Assembly: GCF_024199945.1 (NCBI RefSeq)
Contig: NZ_JANADP010000001.1
Coordinates: 7,688,001-7,752,000, forward strand
Direction of reading: 5' to 3'
From: Bradyrhizobium sp. CCGUVB4N
GTDB taxonomy: Bacteria; Pseudomonadota; Alphaproteobacteria; Rhizobiales; Xanthobacteraceae
Length of the DNA stretch: 64,000 nucleotides
Shown: in pieces, positions 1 to 7,670 of the stretch
Layout: the number at the start of each line of letters is the position of its first letter
Position numbering within the stretch: position 1 is the stretch's first letter
The notes under the pieces: model-generated
What the model saw: only the letters and a program-made list of their open reading frames with translations
The model's database searches: none
What the model was told of the DNA's origin: nothing
Made by a program: the position numbers and the translations under genes

Positions 1-1
1 G

Positions 2-277
2 GTGATCGAGGCGCCAAACGACGCGCTCACGATCCTCTCGTCGGAGTTTACCCCGCATGCCGGCCTGCTCTACGCCAATGGCGCAACGCTGACCGTACAG
101 CCGCATCCGGAGTTCGACGTGGAGTTCGCGCAAGTGTGCTGCGAATTGCGCGACGGCAAAGCGCCGGATGATGTCGTGGCAACGGCAAGGGATTCGCTGG
201 CGCAGCCGATGGACAACGCGAAGCTTGGTGGAGCGATTACGCGGTTCCTCGCGCGCAAATCTGCCCCCTCATCCTGA
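2..277 (+). CDS. Type 1 glutamine amidotransferase, C-terminal part (partial)
   Basis: The frame is open from the window edge, so the true start lies upstream and only the last 91 residues are visible. They contain VQPHPEF, which matches the His and Glu of the class I amidotransferase Cys-His-Glu triad (family pattern HPE), so this should be the C-terminal third of a GMP-synthase-like glutaminase domain. The nucleophile Cys would be upstream. The last residues and the TGA stop lie inside a palindromic intergenic repeat that begins near 266, so the C-terminal tail may have been remodelled by the repeat. The exact substrate cannot be told. Confidence 0.75.
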   Translation: MIEAPNDALTILSSEFTPHAGLLYANGATLTVQPHPEFDVEFAQVCCELRDGKAPDDVVATARDSLAQPMDNAKLGGAITRFLARKSAPSS

Positions 278-382
278 GGAGCGGCCGAAGGCGGCGTCTC
301 GAAGGATCGAGGCCGCCGCTGCAGCGGCGGGGCCTGCATGGTTCGAGACGCCGCGTCGCGGCTCCTCACCACGAGGGATGAG
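266..382. repeat. Palindromic intergenic repeat, CTCATCCTGAGG type
   Basis: Long imperfect hairpin made of CTCATCCTGAGG, TCTCGAAGGAT, a GC-rich centre and the inverted GTTCGAGACG / CTCCTCA half. The same elements recur at 9325-9456 and 43895-44048. It fills the space between the convergent genes on either side and supplies the stop codon of the left one. Confidence 0.7.
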
Positions 383-385
383 AGT

Positions 386-853
386 TCAGAACGGATCCGT
401 CCCCAGCCCCGGCACATTCGCCGGCCGCGGCCCGGGCGCGGCCCAGTGGAACCGGCGATCCTTCTCCGCAATCGTGATGTCGTTGATCGAGGCCTCGCGC
501 CGCCGCATCAGGCCGTGCTCGTCGAACTCCCACTGCTCGTTGCCGTAGGAGCGATACCACTGGCCGCTCGCGTCGTGCCATTCATACTGGAAGCGCACCG
601 CGATGCGGTTCTCGTCGAAGGCCCAGAGATCCTTGATCAGGCGATACTCCTGCTCCTTCTCCCATTTGCGGGTCAGGAACGCCACGATGGCCTCGCGGCC
701 CTGAAACACTTCCGAGCGATTGCGCCAGCGGCTGTCCTCGGTATAGGCGAGCGAGACTTTCACCGGATCGCGCGAATTCCAGGCGTCCTCGGCCATGCGC
801 GCCTTTTGCGCGGCGGTCTCACGGGTGAAGGGCGGAAGCGGCGGGCGCGACAT
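386..853 (-). CDS. DUF1348 / NTF2-like (SnoaL-fold) protein
   Basis: This 155-residue protein matches the nuclear transport factor 2-like DUF1348 family, small alpha+beta cone-fold proteins with mostly unknown ligands. Family-typical stretches are AEDAWNSRDP near residue 20, DSRWRNRSEVFQGREAI near 42-58, and VRFQYEWHDASGQWYRSYG near 86-104. The length is usual for the family and it is predicted to be cytosolic, with no signal peptide or membrane segment. It lies 94 bp downstream of the ybgC-like gene on the same strand and may be co-transcribed with it. No catalytic role can be assigned from sequence. Confidence 0.8.
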   Translation of the reverse strand: MSRPPLPPFTRETAAQKARMAEDAWNSRDPVKVSLAYTEDSRWRNRSEVFQGREAIVAFLTRKWEKEQEYRLIKDLWAFDENRIAVRFQYEWHDASGQWYRSYGNEQWEFDEHGLMRRREASINDITIAEKDRRFHWAAPGPRPANVPGLGTDPF

Positions 854-947
854 GATGGCCTCATCGGTTGTTTTGGAGGCGCAATCTATCGCTGCATTTG
901 ACGGAGTCGATAGGCCGTGACCTGTCGGCCGATCACTTATCGGGCGA

Positions 948-1397
948 TCAGGAAATCAAATCGGCCTTCATCAGAGCGCGGATCGATTTCGGGATCGGTT
1001 GCGCCCGGCCGCCGCTGATGAAAGCGACGCGCACCTCAGCCTTGACCAGCACGTCCGTACCGCGCCGCACCTCCTGCGCCAGCATGATGGAAGCCCCCTT
1101 CACGGCAACGGGCCAGGTCACGACATCGAGCACGTCGTCCATCCGTGCAGGTTTGAGAAAATCCAGATGCATCGAGCGCACGACGAAGGCAAAGCCCGCG
1201 CCTTCGGTCTCGGGTTGATCGAACAGCGCCTGCTGCTCGGCACCCATCAGCCGCAGATGATTGGTGCGCCCGCGCTCCATGTAGCGCAGGTAATTGGCAT
1301 GATAGACGATGCCCGAGAAATCCGTGTCCTCGTAGTAGACGCGGACCTGCATGTGGTGGCGGCCGTCGCGGATCTCGCCGTCGAGATGAGCTGTCAC
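948..1397 (-). CDS. ybgC: YbgC-family acyl-CoA thioesterase (hot-dog fold)
   Basis: A 149-residue 4-hydroxybenzoyl-CoA thioesterase/YbgC family protein. The signature YYEDTDFSGIVYHANYLRYME is present near residues 21-41 and includes the conserved active-site Asp and the H-A-N-Y stretch. The family hydrolyses short or medium acyl-CoA or acyl-ACP thioesters and often sits at the head of the tol-pal operon. Here the next genes on this strand are a DUF1348 gene and then a convergent amidotransferase, so no tolQ follows inside the window. The ruvCAB genes lie upstream on the same strand, a linkage common in alphaproteobacteria. The function is well supported but the physiological substrate is not. 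Confidence 0.9.
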   Translation of the reverse strand: MTAHLDGEIRDGRHHMQVRVYYEDTDFSGIVYHANYLRYMERGRTNHLRLMGAEQQALFDQPETEGAGFAFVVRSMHLDFLKPARMDDVLDVVTWPVAVKGASIMLAQEVRRGTDVLVKAEVRVAFISGGRAQPIPKSIRALMKADLIS

Positions 1398-1464
1398 GTC
1401 GCGAGCCTCTTCACTTGTCGCTACCGGCCCGTTTTGCGCAAAAACGGCCGGCTGCGCAAGCCGG

Positions 1465-2388
1465 CTAGGACACAGTTGCCACCGGCGCCCGCCCCAGCGT
1501 CACCTCGACGATCTCGGGCGGCACACCGACGCGGACCGGCATGATGCTGCAGCCGAGGCCGCCGGAGATGATGACATCGCACTTCAGCCGGAGATGGCCG
1601 TAGACGAGTGGAACGCCGCGCTGCTGCGGAAGCGCCGGCGACCAGCCGAACAGGCGGATCTGACCACCATGGGTGTGACCGGACAGCTGGAGCGCGACAC
1701 GCGCGGGCACGCGCGTCGCGATATAGGGCTCATGCGCGAGCAGGACGATTGGGGCGTCGTCCGTGACCTTTGCGAGCGTCGCGGTGAGATCGTCAGCACC
1801 GAAACGCTGAGCGCGTCCGTAGCGCTGCGACGGCGCATAGGCGAGTTGATCGCCGAGGCCGGCGAGCCAGAACGGGCGCCCATCCTTGGTGAGACGCACG
1901 ACGTCGTTCTCGTAGACGGGGATGCCAGCCGCTTCCAGCGCACGGTGGGCGACCGTCGGCCCGCGCCCGGCCCGCTGCACGATCTTGTCGTCCCAATAGT
2001 CGTGGTTGCCCATGACCGCATGAATACCGAGCGGCGCCTTGAGACCGCTCAGCACCCCCGCCCATTCGCTGGCCGGGATGATGCGCGTGACATGGTGATG
2101 ACCGGCGACATAGTCGCCGAGCAGCACGATGAGGTCGGCGTTCAGCGCGTTGGTCCGCTCGACGATGGCCTCGATCCGGTCCAGCGACATCCAGGGATCG
2201 CAGGCATGGATGTCGGCGATGACGGCGATCTTCAGCGGAAAATCCGTCGGCCATTGCCGCGGCTTTGGATGATAGCGCGTCACGCGCAGCCGCAACACCG
2301 GCTCGACGCCGACGCCATAAGCGGCGGTCGAGACGCCGAGGGCGGAGAGACCGCCGATGGAACGGATAAGATGACGCCGATTGATCAT
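1465..2388 (-). CDS. Metallophosphoesterase, Tat-exported, YaeI-like
   Basis: Calcineurin-like phosphoesterase. Metal-binding motifs appear in order: IADIH near 54, LLGDY near 87, MGNHDYW near 125, and SGHTHGGQ near 236. The N-terminus carries NRRHLIRSIGG followed by a hydrophobic stretch, a Tat signal, so the enzyme probably acts in the periplasm or at the membrane. YaeI-type members hydrolyse UDP-diacylglucosamine analogues or phosphodiesters in vitro. The start at 2388 puts the RR motif at the usual distance from the N-terminus; an ATG at 2409 is also in frame. It lies about 130 bp downstream of ruvB on the same strand. Confidence 0.85.
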   Translation of the reverse strand: MINRRHLIRSIGGLSALGVSTAAYGVGVEPVLRLRVTRYHPKPRQWPTDFPLKIAVIADIHACDPWMSLDRIEAIVERTNALNADLIVLLGDYVAGHHHVTRIIPASEWAGVLSGLKAPLGIHAVMGNHDYWDDKIVQRAGRGPTVAHRALEAAGIPVYENDVVRLTKDGRPFWLAGLGDQLAYAPSQRYGRAQRFGADDLTATLAKVTDDAPIVLLAHEPYIATRVPARVALQLSGHTHGGQIRLFGWSPALPQQRGVPLVYGHLRLKCDVIISGGLGCSIMPVRVGVPPEIVEVTLGRAPVATVS

Positions 2389-2517
2389 GGAAGTCCGCTT
2401 CTGATGCACTTGCTTGATGCGGTCGGATTTGAGCGGAATTGGGGTGCGCTTGTGCAGATCGTCTGCACGAGATTACCGGAAGTTCATGACACCGGGACGC
2501 TGCGCGTCTGCGCGAGA

Positions 2518-3576
2518 TCAATCGTCGTTTTCGTCGGTGCCGAACAGGCCGAACTGGGCTGCCGCATCGCGCGATGGCTCGGCGATACCGAGATGGCGGA
2601 AGGCGTGGGAGGTGAGCAGGCGGCCACGCGGCGTGCGCTGGAGGTAGCCGCACTGAATGAGATACGGCTCGATGATGTCCTCGATCGCATCGCGCGGCTC
2701 CGACAGCGCCGCCGCCATCGTCTCGACGCCGACCGGGCCACCGCCGTAGTTCATCGCGATGGTCGTGAGATAGCGACGGTCCATCGCATCGAGGCCGGCC
2801 GCGTCGACCTCGAGCGCACTAAGCGCATGGTCGGCAATCTTGCGGTCGATCTTGTCGGCATTGGCGGCCGAGGCAAAATCGCGCACACGACGCAACAGGC
2901 GGCCAGCGATGCGCGGCGTACCGCGGGCACGGCGCGCGATCTCGTTGGCGCCATCGGCGCTCATGCCGACATTGAGCACGCGCGCGCCGCGGGTGACGAT
3001 GCTCTCCAGCTCCTCGATCGTATAGAAGTTGAGGCGGACCGGAATGCCGAAGCGATCGCGCAAGGGGGTGGTCAGCAGACCTGCGCGTGTGGTGGCGCCG
3101 ACCAGCGTGAACTTCGACAGCTCGATCTTGACCGAACGCGCCGCCGGCCCCTCGCCGATGATGAGGTCGAGCTGAAAGTCCTCCATCGCGGGATAGAGCA
3201 CCTCCTCGACCGCCGGGCTGAGGCGATGGATTTCGTCGATGAAGAGCACGTCGCGCTCTTCGAGATTGGTCAGGAGCGCGGCGAGATCGCCGGCCTTGGC
3301 AATCACGGGGCCTGAGGTGGCGCGAAAGCCGACGCCAAGCTCTTTCGCCACGATCTGCGCCAGCGTGGTCTTGCCGAGGCCGGGCGGACCGACGAACAGC
3401 ACATGATCCAGTGCCTCGCCACGCTTGCGCGCCGCCTCGATGAAGATCGAGAGATTCTTGCGCGCCTGCTGCTGGCCGACGAAGTCGGACAGCGATTGCG
3501 GACGCAGCGCGGTGTCGCCGACGTCATCGCTGCGGCGTTCGGGCGAAACCATGCGGTTGGCCTTGGGATCGCTCAC
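2518..3576 (-). CDS. ruvB: Holliday junction branch migration ATPase RuvB
   Basis: RuvB is the hexameric AAA+ motor that drives branch migration of Holliday junctions with RuvA during recombinational repair. The 352-residue protein has the N-terminal LRPQSLSDFVGQ, Walker A GPPGLGKTT near 63, Walker B with DEIH near 115, sensor GATTRAGLLTTPLRDRFG near 160-177 and a C-terminal winged helix with GGGPVGVETMA. The length is typical. Its ATG overlaps the ruvA stop by 4 bp (ATGA), so the two are translationally coupled. It is the last gene of the ruvC-ruvA-ruvB operon, and a separate phosphoesterase gene follows. Confidence 0.98.
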   Translation of the reverse strand: MSDPKANRMVSPERRSDDVGDTALRPQSLSDFVGQQQARKNLSIFIEAARKRGEALDHVLFVGPPGLGKTTLAQIVAKELGVGFRATSGPVIAKAGDLAALLTNLEERDVLFIDEIHRLSPAVEEVLYPAMEDFQLDLIIGEGPAARSVKIELSKFTLVGATTRAGLLTTPLRDRFGIPVRLNFYTIEELESIVTRGARVLNVGMSADGANEIARRARGTPRIAGRLLRRVRDFASAANADKIDRKIADHALSALEVDAAGLDAMDRRYLTTIAMNYGGGPVGVETMAAALSEPRDAIEDIIEPYLIQCGYLQRTPRGRLLTSHAFRHLGIAEPSRDAAAQFGLFGTDENDD

Positions 3577-4190
3577 TTCGCGAGCTCCTTCAGGCCGAGG
3601 CGAATAAGCTGCGCCGTCTCGGCATTTTCACCGGCACTGCGCGAGGCCGAGGCAATCGCCGCAGCGGCCTGCGGCTGGCCGTAGCCGAGATTGACCAGCG
3701 CGGAGATGGCATCCGCCACCGGGCGCGGCGCGCGCTGCTCATCGACGGCGCCGGCGAGATGCACGACCGCGGGATCGACATTGGCGAAGGCCGGCGCCTT
3801 GTCCTTCAACTCGGTGACGATGCGCTCGGCGACCTTGGGCCCGACGCCGGGGGTGCGCGCCACGGCGGCCTTGTCGCGCAGAGCAATCGCATTGGCGAGA
3901 TCGGCCGGCGCCAGCGTGCCGAGCACGGCGAGCGCGACCTTGGCGCCAACGCCCTGCACGGTCTGGAGCAGTCGAAACCATTCGCGCTCCTGGTCGGTGC
4001 GGAAGCCGAACAGTTTTATTTGATCCTCACGGACATAGGTTTCGATCGAGAGCACCGCTGCTTCGCCGGGCGACGGCAGATGCTGCAGCGTCCGCGCCGA
4101 GCAATGCACCTGGTAGCCGACGCCGCCGACGTCGAGGACGACATAGTCCTCGCCGTAGGAATCGATCAGGCCCTTGAGCTTGCCGATCAT
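3573..4190 (-). CDS. ruvA: Holliday junction DNA-binding protein RuvA
   Basis: RuvA tetramers bind the four-way junction and load RuvB. The 205-residue protein starts MIGKLKGLIDS and has the OB-fold domain I, the helix-hairpin-helix motifs VQGVGAKVALAVLG near 80-93 and TPGVGPKVAERIV near 114-126, and a C-terminal UBA-like domain III (DAISALVNLGYGQPQA near 160-175) that contacts RuvB. The start overlaps ruvC by 4 bp and the stop overlaps ruvB by 4 bp, giving a tightly coupled operon. Confidence 0.98.
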   Translation of the reverse strand: MIGKLKGLIDSYGEDYVVLDVGGVGYQVHCSARTLQHLPSPGEAAVLSIETYVREDQIKLFGFRTDQEREWFRLLQTVQGVGAKVALAVLGTLAPADLANAIALRDKAAVARTPGVGPKVAERIVTELKDKAPAFANVDPAVVHLAGAVDEQRAPRPVADAISALVNLGYGQPQAAAAIASASRSAGENAETAQLIRLGLKELAK

Positions 4191-4714
4191 AGTCCCACCA
4201 CCTTCAGCCTGAGCGCCGCGCTCTGGCGGTGATGGGCGTGGGTGATGGCGATGGCGAGCGCGTCGGCGGCGTCCGCTGACGGCGGCTCGGCCTTGGGCAG
4301 CAGGATCTTCAGCATCATCGCGATCTGTTGCTTGTCGGCGTGGCCGGCGCCGACCACCGTCTTCTTCACCTGGTTCGGCGCGTATTCGGCGACAGAGATG
4401 CCGAACATTGCGGGCGCCAGCATGGCGACGCCACGGGCCTGGCCGAGTTTCAGCGTCGCGACGCCGTCCTTGTTCACAAAGGTCTGCTCGACCGCGGCCT
4501 CCATTGGAGTGTGATGGGAGAGAACAGCCGTGAGCCCCTCATGGATCGCGAGCAGCCGGCTCGCCAGCGGCAAATGATCCGGCGGTTCCACCGAACCGCA
4601 GGCGATATAGATCAAGCGGTTGCCGTCGGCCTCGATCACGCCCCAGCCGGTGCGGCGCAGGCCGGGGTCGATGCCGATGATGCGAACGGGTTGGCGAATC
4701 GGGAGCGCGGTCAT
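4187..4714 (-). CDS. ruvC: Crossover junction endodeoxyribonuclease RuvC
   Basis: RuvC is the Holliday junction resolvase with an RNase H fold. The 175-residue protein shows RIIGIDPGLRRTGWGV (first catalytic Asp) near 12-27, AAVEQTFVNKD (catalytic Glu) near 73-83, and the C-terminal acidic pair in SADAADALAIAITHAH near 146-161. All expected acidic residues are present. It is the first gene of the ruvCAB operon. The intergenic distance to yebC upstream is 76 bp, so the group may be read together as yebC-ruvC-ruvA-ruvB. Confidence 0.98.
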   Translation of the reverse strand: MTALPIRQPVRIIGIDPGLRRTGWGVIEADGNRLIYIACGSVEPPDHLPLASRLLAIHEGLTAVLSHHTPMEAAVEQTFVNKDGVATLKLGQARGVAMLAPAMFGISVAEYAPNQVKKTVVGAGHADKQQIAMMLKILLPKAEPPSADAADALAIAITHAHHRQSAALRLKVVGL

Positions 4715-4790
4715 GGGCCAGTGATAGCGGTTGGCCCATGATAGCGAAACAGAAACAGAACAGAAGTCCCCGGAGAAAGGGGCCTGTACC

Positions 4791-5537
4791 CTACCCGCCC
4801 ATCTTGGCGATCAGCGCGTCCGAAATCTCGAAATTGGCATAGACGTTCTGGACGTCGTCGTGCTCGTTGAGCAGGTCCATCAGCTTCAAGAGCTTCTCGC
4901 CAGTCTCGTCGTCAACGGCGACTGTGTTCTGCGGCTTCCAGATCAGCGCGGCCTTGCGCGGCTCGCCGAACTTGGCCTCGAGCGCCTTGGCGACGTCGCG
5001 GTAGCCTTCGGTCGAGGCGTAGATCTCGTGTCCGCCTTCGCCCGAGACCACGTCGTCGGCGCCGGCCTCGATTGCGGCATCGAGCACGGCATCGTCATCG
5101 GCGACGCTGCGGTCGTATTCGATGATGCCGGTGCGGTCGAACATGAAGGAGACCGAGCCGGTTTCGCCGAGATTGCCGCCGGATTTGGTGAAGAAGGAGC
5201 GGATGTCGGAGGCGGCGCGGTTGCGGTTGTCGGTCAGGGCCTCGACGATCACGGCGACGCCGCCGGGGCCATAGCCCTCGTAGCGGATCTCGTCATAGTT
5301 CTCGCCCTCATTGCCGAGCGCCTTCTTCACGGCACGCTCGATATTGTCCTTCGGCATATTCTCCTGGCGCGCCGCGATGATGGCCGCGCGCAGGCGCGGG
5401 TTCATGTTGGGGTCGGGCGTGCCGAGCTTGGCTGCGACAGTGATTTCCCGCGCCAGCTTGCCGAACAGCTTCGACTTCTGGGCATCCTGCCGGCCCTTGC
5501 GGTGCATGATGTTCTTGAATTGGGAATGTCCGGCCAT
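4791..5537 (-). CDS. yebC: YebC/PmpR family transcriptional regulator or translation factor
   Basis: A full-length 248-residue member of the YebC/PmpR family. The N-terminus MAGHSQFKNIMHRKGRQDAQ is the family hallmark, followed by NPRLRAAIIAARQENMPKDNI near 46-66 and the central EGYGPGGVAVIVEALTDNRNR near 94-114. The family includes DNA-binding repressors and ribosome-associated proteins that help translate proline-rich stretches, so the exact role differs between members. The position next to ruvC is widely conserved in bacteria. No unusual residues were seen. Confidence 0.96.
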   Translation of the reverse strand: MAGHSQFKNIMHRKGRQDAQKSKLFGKLAREITVAAKLGTPDPNMNPRLRAAIIAARQENMPKDNIERAVKKALGNEGENYDEIRYEGYGPGGVAVIVEALTDNRNRAASDIRSFFTKSGGNLGETGSVSFMFDRTGIIEYDRSVADDDAVLDAAIEAGADDVVSGEGGHEIYASTEGYRDVAKALEAKFGEPRKAALIWKPQNTVAVDDETGEKLLKLMDLLNEHDDVQNVYANFEISDALIAKMGG

Positions 5538-5745
5538 GCGTGATCTTCTCTAGGGAATCGTGCGCCAAAGGTGAGCTTGGGGAAGCGCGGCCTTATAGGC
5601 CGCCAACCCACCGGAATGAAAGAGCCTCTCATACTTTAAGGTAATACAGTAGTTGCCCGTGCCCGGAAGTCAGGCATCGTTAACCCTGATTTCATTCCGG
5701 CTTGCGAAAATGGCCTCCGCCCGTCTCCCGACAAGAGTAGACCCG

Positions 5746-7482
5746 ATGGCGTTCGCATTATTTCGGAAGCGCCTGCCGGATACGGCCGCACCGGCCCCAG
5801 CCCTGCAGGCTGCGCAGCCGGCGGCCGCACCGGCCACCGAGGTCGATTCGGCCCGTGAAATCCTGGAACTGCTGGAACTCGAGCTCGGCGCCATGATCCG
5901 CCAGCTCGAGCGCGCCGCCAATTCGGTCGCGGGCGGCGCCGAGGCGACCGCGGCGACGCTGGCCGATATCCGCCAGCGTACCGATGCGCTGACCGGGCGG
6001 ACCAACGCCGCGCAGTCGAACGCCTCGGGCTTTGCCCATGCCGCCGACAAGTTCACCCAATCCGCGCGAGGCATCGGCGCGCAGGTCCGCGAGGCCGGCA
6101 AGCTCGCCGATGAGGCCAGCGCCGCAGCACAAGAGGCCCGCGCCAATGTCGACCGCCTGCGTGAATCCTCCGCGGCGATCGGCAATGTCGTCAATCTGAT
6201 CGCCCAGATCGCGCGGCAGACCACGCTGCTCGCGCTCAACTCCACCATCGAGGCCGCGCGCGCCGGTGCGGCCGGCAAGGGCTTTGCCGTCGTCGCCACC
6301 GAGGTCAAGGCGCTCGCGGTGCAGACCCAGGGTGCCACCGAGGAGATCTCCAGGAAGATCGACGCACTGCAGCGCGACGCCGCCGGCTCGGCGGACGCGG
6401 TGCACCGCATCTCGCAGGCGATCGAGGCGATCCGCCCGGTGTTCGACACCGTCAACGGCGCCGTCGCCGAGCAGACCGCCACCACCGGCGAGGTCTCCGG
6501 CAACGCGGCCAACGCATCGCAGTTCATCATCGCGGTCGGCGAAAGCGCGGCCGAAATCGACGCCGCGACCAAGGCCGCCGAGACCCATGGCGAGAACGTC
6601 GCCAGCGCCGGCAAGGCCGTGACGACCTTTGCCCAGAAGCTGAAATCGCGCTGCGCCGTACTGCTCCGCCAGAGCGAGCATGACGACCGCCGCAAGACCG
6701 AACGGCTGCCCTGCCACCTCAGATTCGAAACTCCGCGCGGCATGCTGCCGGTCTACGAGATCGCGATGGACGGCGTCTTGATCGGCGGTGCGGAAGCAGG
6801 CCGGCTGGCGCCGCAGGCGATCATCGACGGCAGCCTCGAAGACGTCGGCGCCTGCCGCCTGCGCGTGATCGAGCAGTCCAAGGCCGGCGCCCGCACGCAA
6901 TTCGTCAGCCCGAACGCCGCGCAGCGCGAGAAGATCGAAGACAAGCTCTGGTCGATCCACGAGGAGAATACCGAGTTCGTCACCCGCGCGATGGAGGCCG
7001 GCACCGCGCTGACCCGGATTTTCGAGCAGGCCGTCGCGCGCGGCGAGGTCAGGATGGATGACCTCTTCGACACCGACTACGCCGAGATATCAGGCACCAA
7101 TCCGCAGCAATACCGCACAAAATATCTGGACTGGGCCGACCGCGCGCTGCCGCCGTTCCAGGAAGCCTTTCTCGCCAAGGAACCGCGCATGGCGTTCTGC
7201 GCCATGGTCGACCGCAACGGCTTCCTGCCGGTGCACAACAAGATCTACTCGCATCCGCAGCGGCCGGGCGACGCCGCCTGGAACATGGCCAACAGCCGCA
7301 ACCGCCGCATCTTCAACGATCCGGCGGGGCTGGCCGCGGCGCACAATTTGCGGTCGTACCTGATCCAGAGCTATGCGCGCGACATGGGCAACGGCAACAC
7401 CGTGATGATGCGCGAGATCGACGTCCCGATCCGCGTGCAGGGCCGGCACTGGGGCGGATTTCGCACGGCTTACAAGCTGTAG
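5746..7482 (+). CDS. Soluble methyl-accepting chemotaxis protein with PilZ-like insert and C-terminal Cache-like sensor
   Basis: A 578-residue chemoreceptor with no membrane segment. A coiled-coil signalling domain fills about residues 45-300, and its tip reads QTTLLALNSTIEAARAG. A PilZ-like segment follows at about 310-395: RRKTER gives the RxxxR motif, but the second motif reads EIAMDG and is degenerate. The C-terminal part, about 400-578, is a Cache-like sensor shared with the next gene (ISGTNPQQYRTKYLDW, DRNGFLPVHN, NSRNRRIFND, RHWGGFRTAY). This order, signalling first and sensing last, is the reverse of transmembrane receptors and suggests a cytosolic signal. The ATG at 5746 is preferred to an upstream in-frame ATG at 5653 because homology starts there. 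Confidence 0.85.
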   Translation: MAFALFRKRLPDTAAPAPALQAAQPAAAPATEVDSAREILELLELELGAMIRQLERAANSVAGGAEATAATLADIRQRTDALTGRTNAAQSNASGFAHAADKFTQSARGIGAQVREAGKLADEASAAAQEARANVDRLRESSAAIGNVVNLIAQIARQTTLLALNSTIEAARAGAAGKGFAVVATEVKALAVQTQGATEEISRKIDALQRDAAGSADAVHRISQAIEAIRPVFDTVNGAVAEQTATTGEVSGNAANASQFIIAVGESAAEIDAATKAAETHGENVASAGKAVTTFAQKLKSRCAVLLRQSEHDDRRKTERLPCHLRFETPRGMLPVYEIAMDGVLIGGAEAGRLAPQAIIDGSLEDVGACRLRVIEQSKAGARTQFVSPNAAQREKIEDKLWSIHEENTEFVTRAMEAGTALTRIFEQAVARGEVRMDDLFDTDYAEISGTNPQQYRTKYLDWADRALPPFQEAFLAKEPRMAFCAMVDRNGFLPVHNKIYSHPQRPGDAAWNMANSRNRRIFNDPAGLAAAHNLRSYLIQSYARDMGNGNTVMMREIDVPIRVQGRHWGGFRTAYKL

Positions 7483-7530
7483 GGCATGGTCCGAAAAAGT
7501 GTGCAGCGGTTTTTCGACAAGACCATGCCC
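7482..7530. repeat. Short inverted repeat GGGCATGGTC...GACCATGCCC
   Basis: Perfect 10-bp arms (7482-7491 and 7521-7530) flank a centre containing CCGAAAAAGTGTG and GGTTTTTCG, which pair again as GAAAAA / TTTTTC. This resembles the short GCATGATCCGGAAAA-type intergenic repeat frequent in Rhizobiales. It begins on the last base of the preceding stop codon and may also act as a terminator between the two chemoreceptor genes. Confidence 0.65.
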
Positions 7531-7670
7531 AAACTCAAAAACTAAGGCGCGAATTGTGCCTTAGTGCGCTCTCGGGCAAGACGCGGCCCGCGAATCACGT
7601 CTTTAAGTGAAGTTGGAATGGGAATGCCGCGGAGGGCCGGCGAACGGCTCTGACTTGAGGAAGGCCGTAA

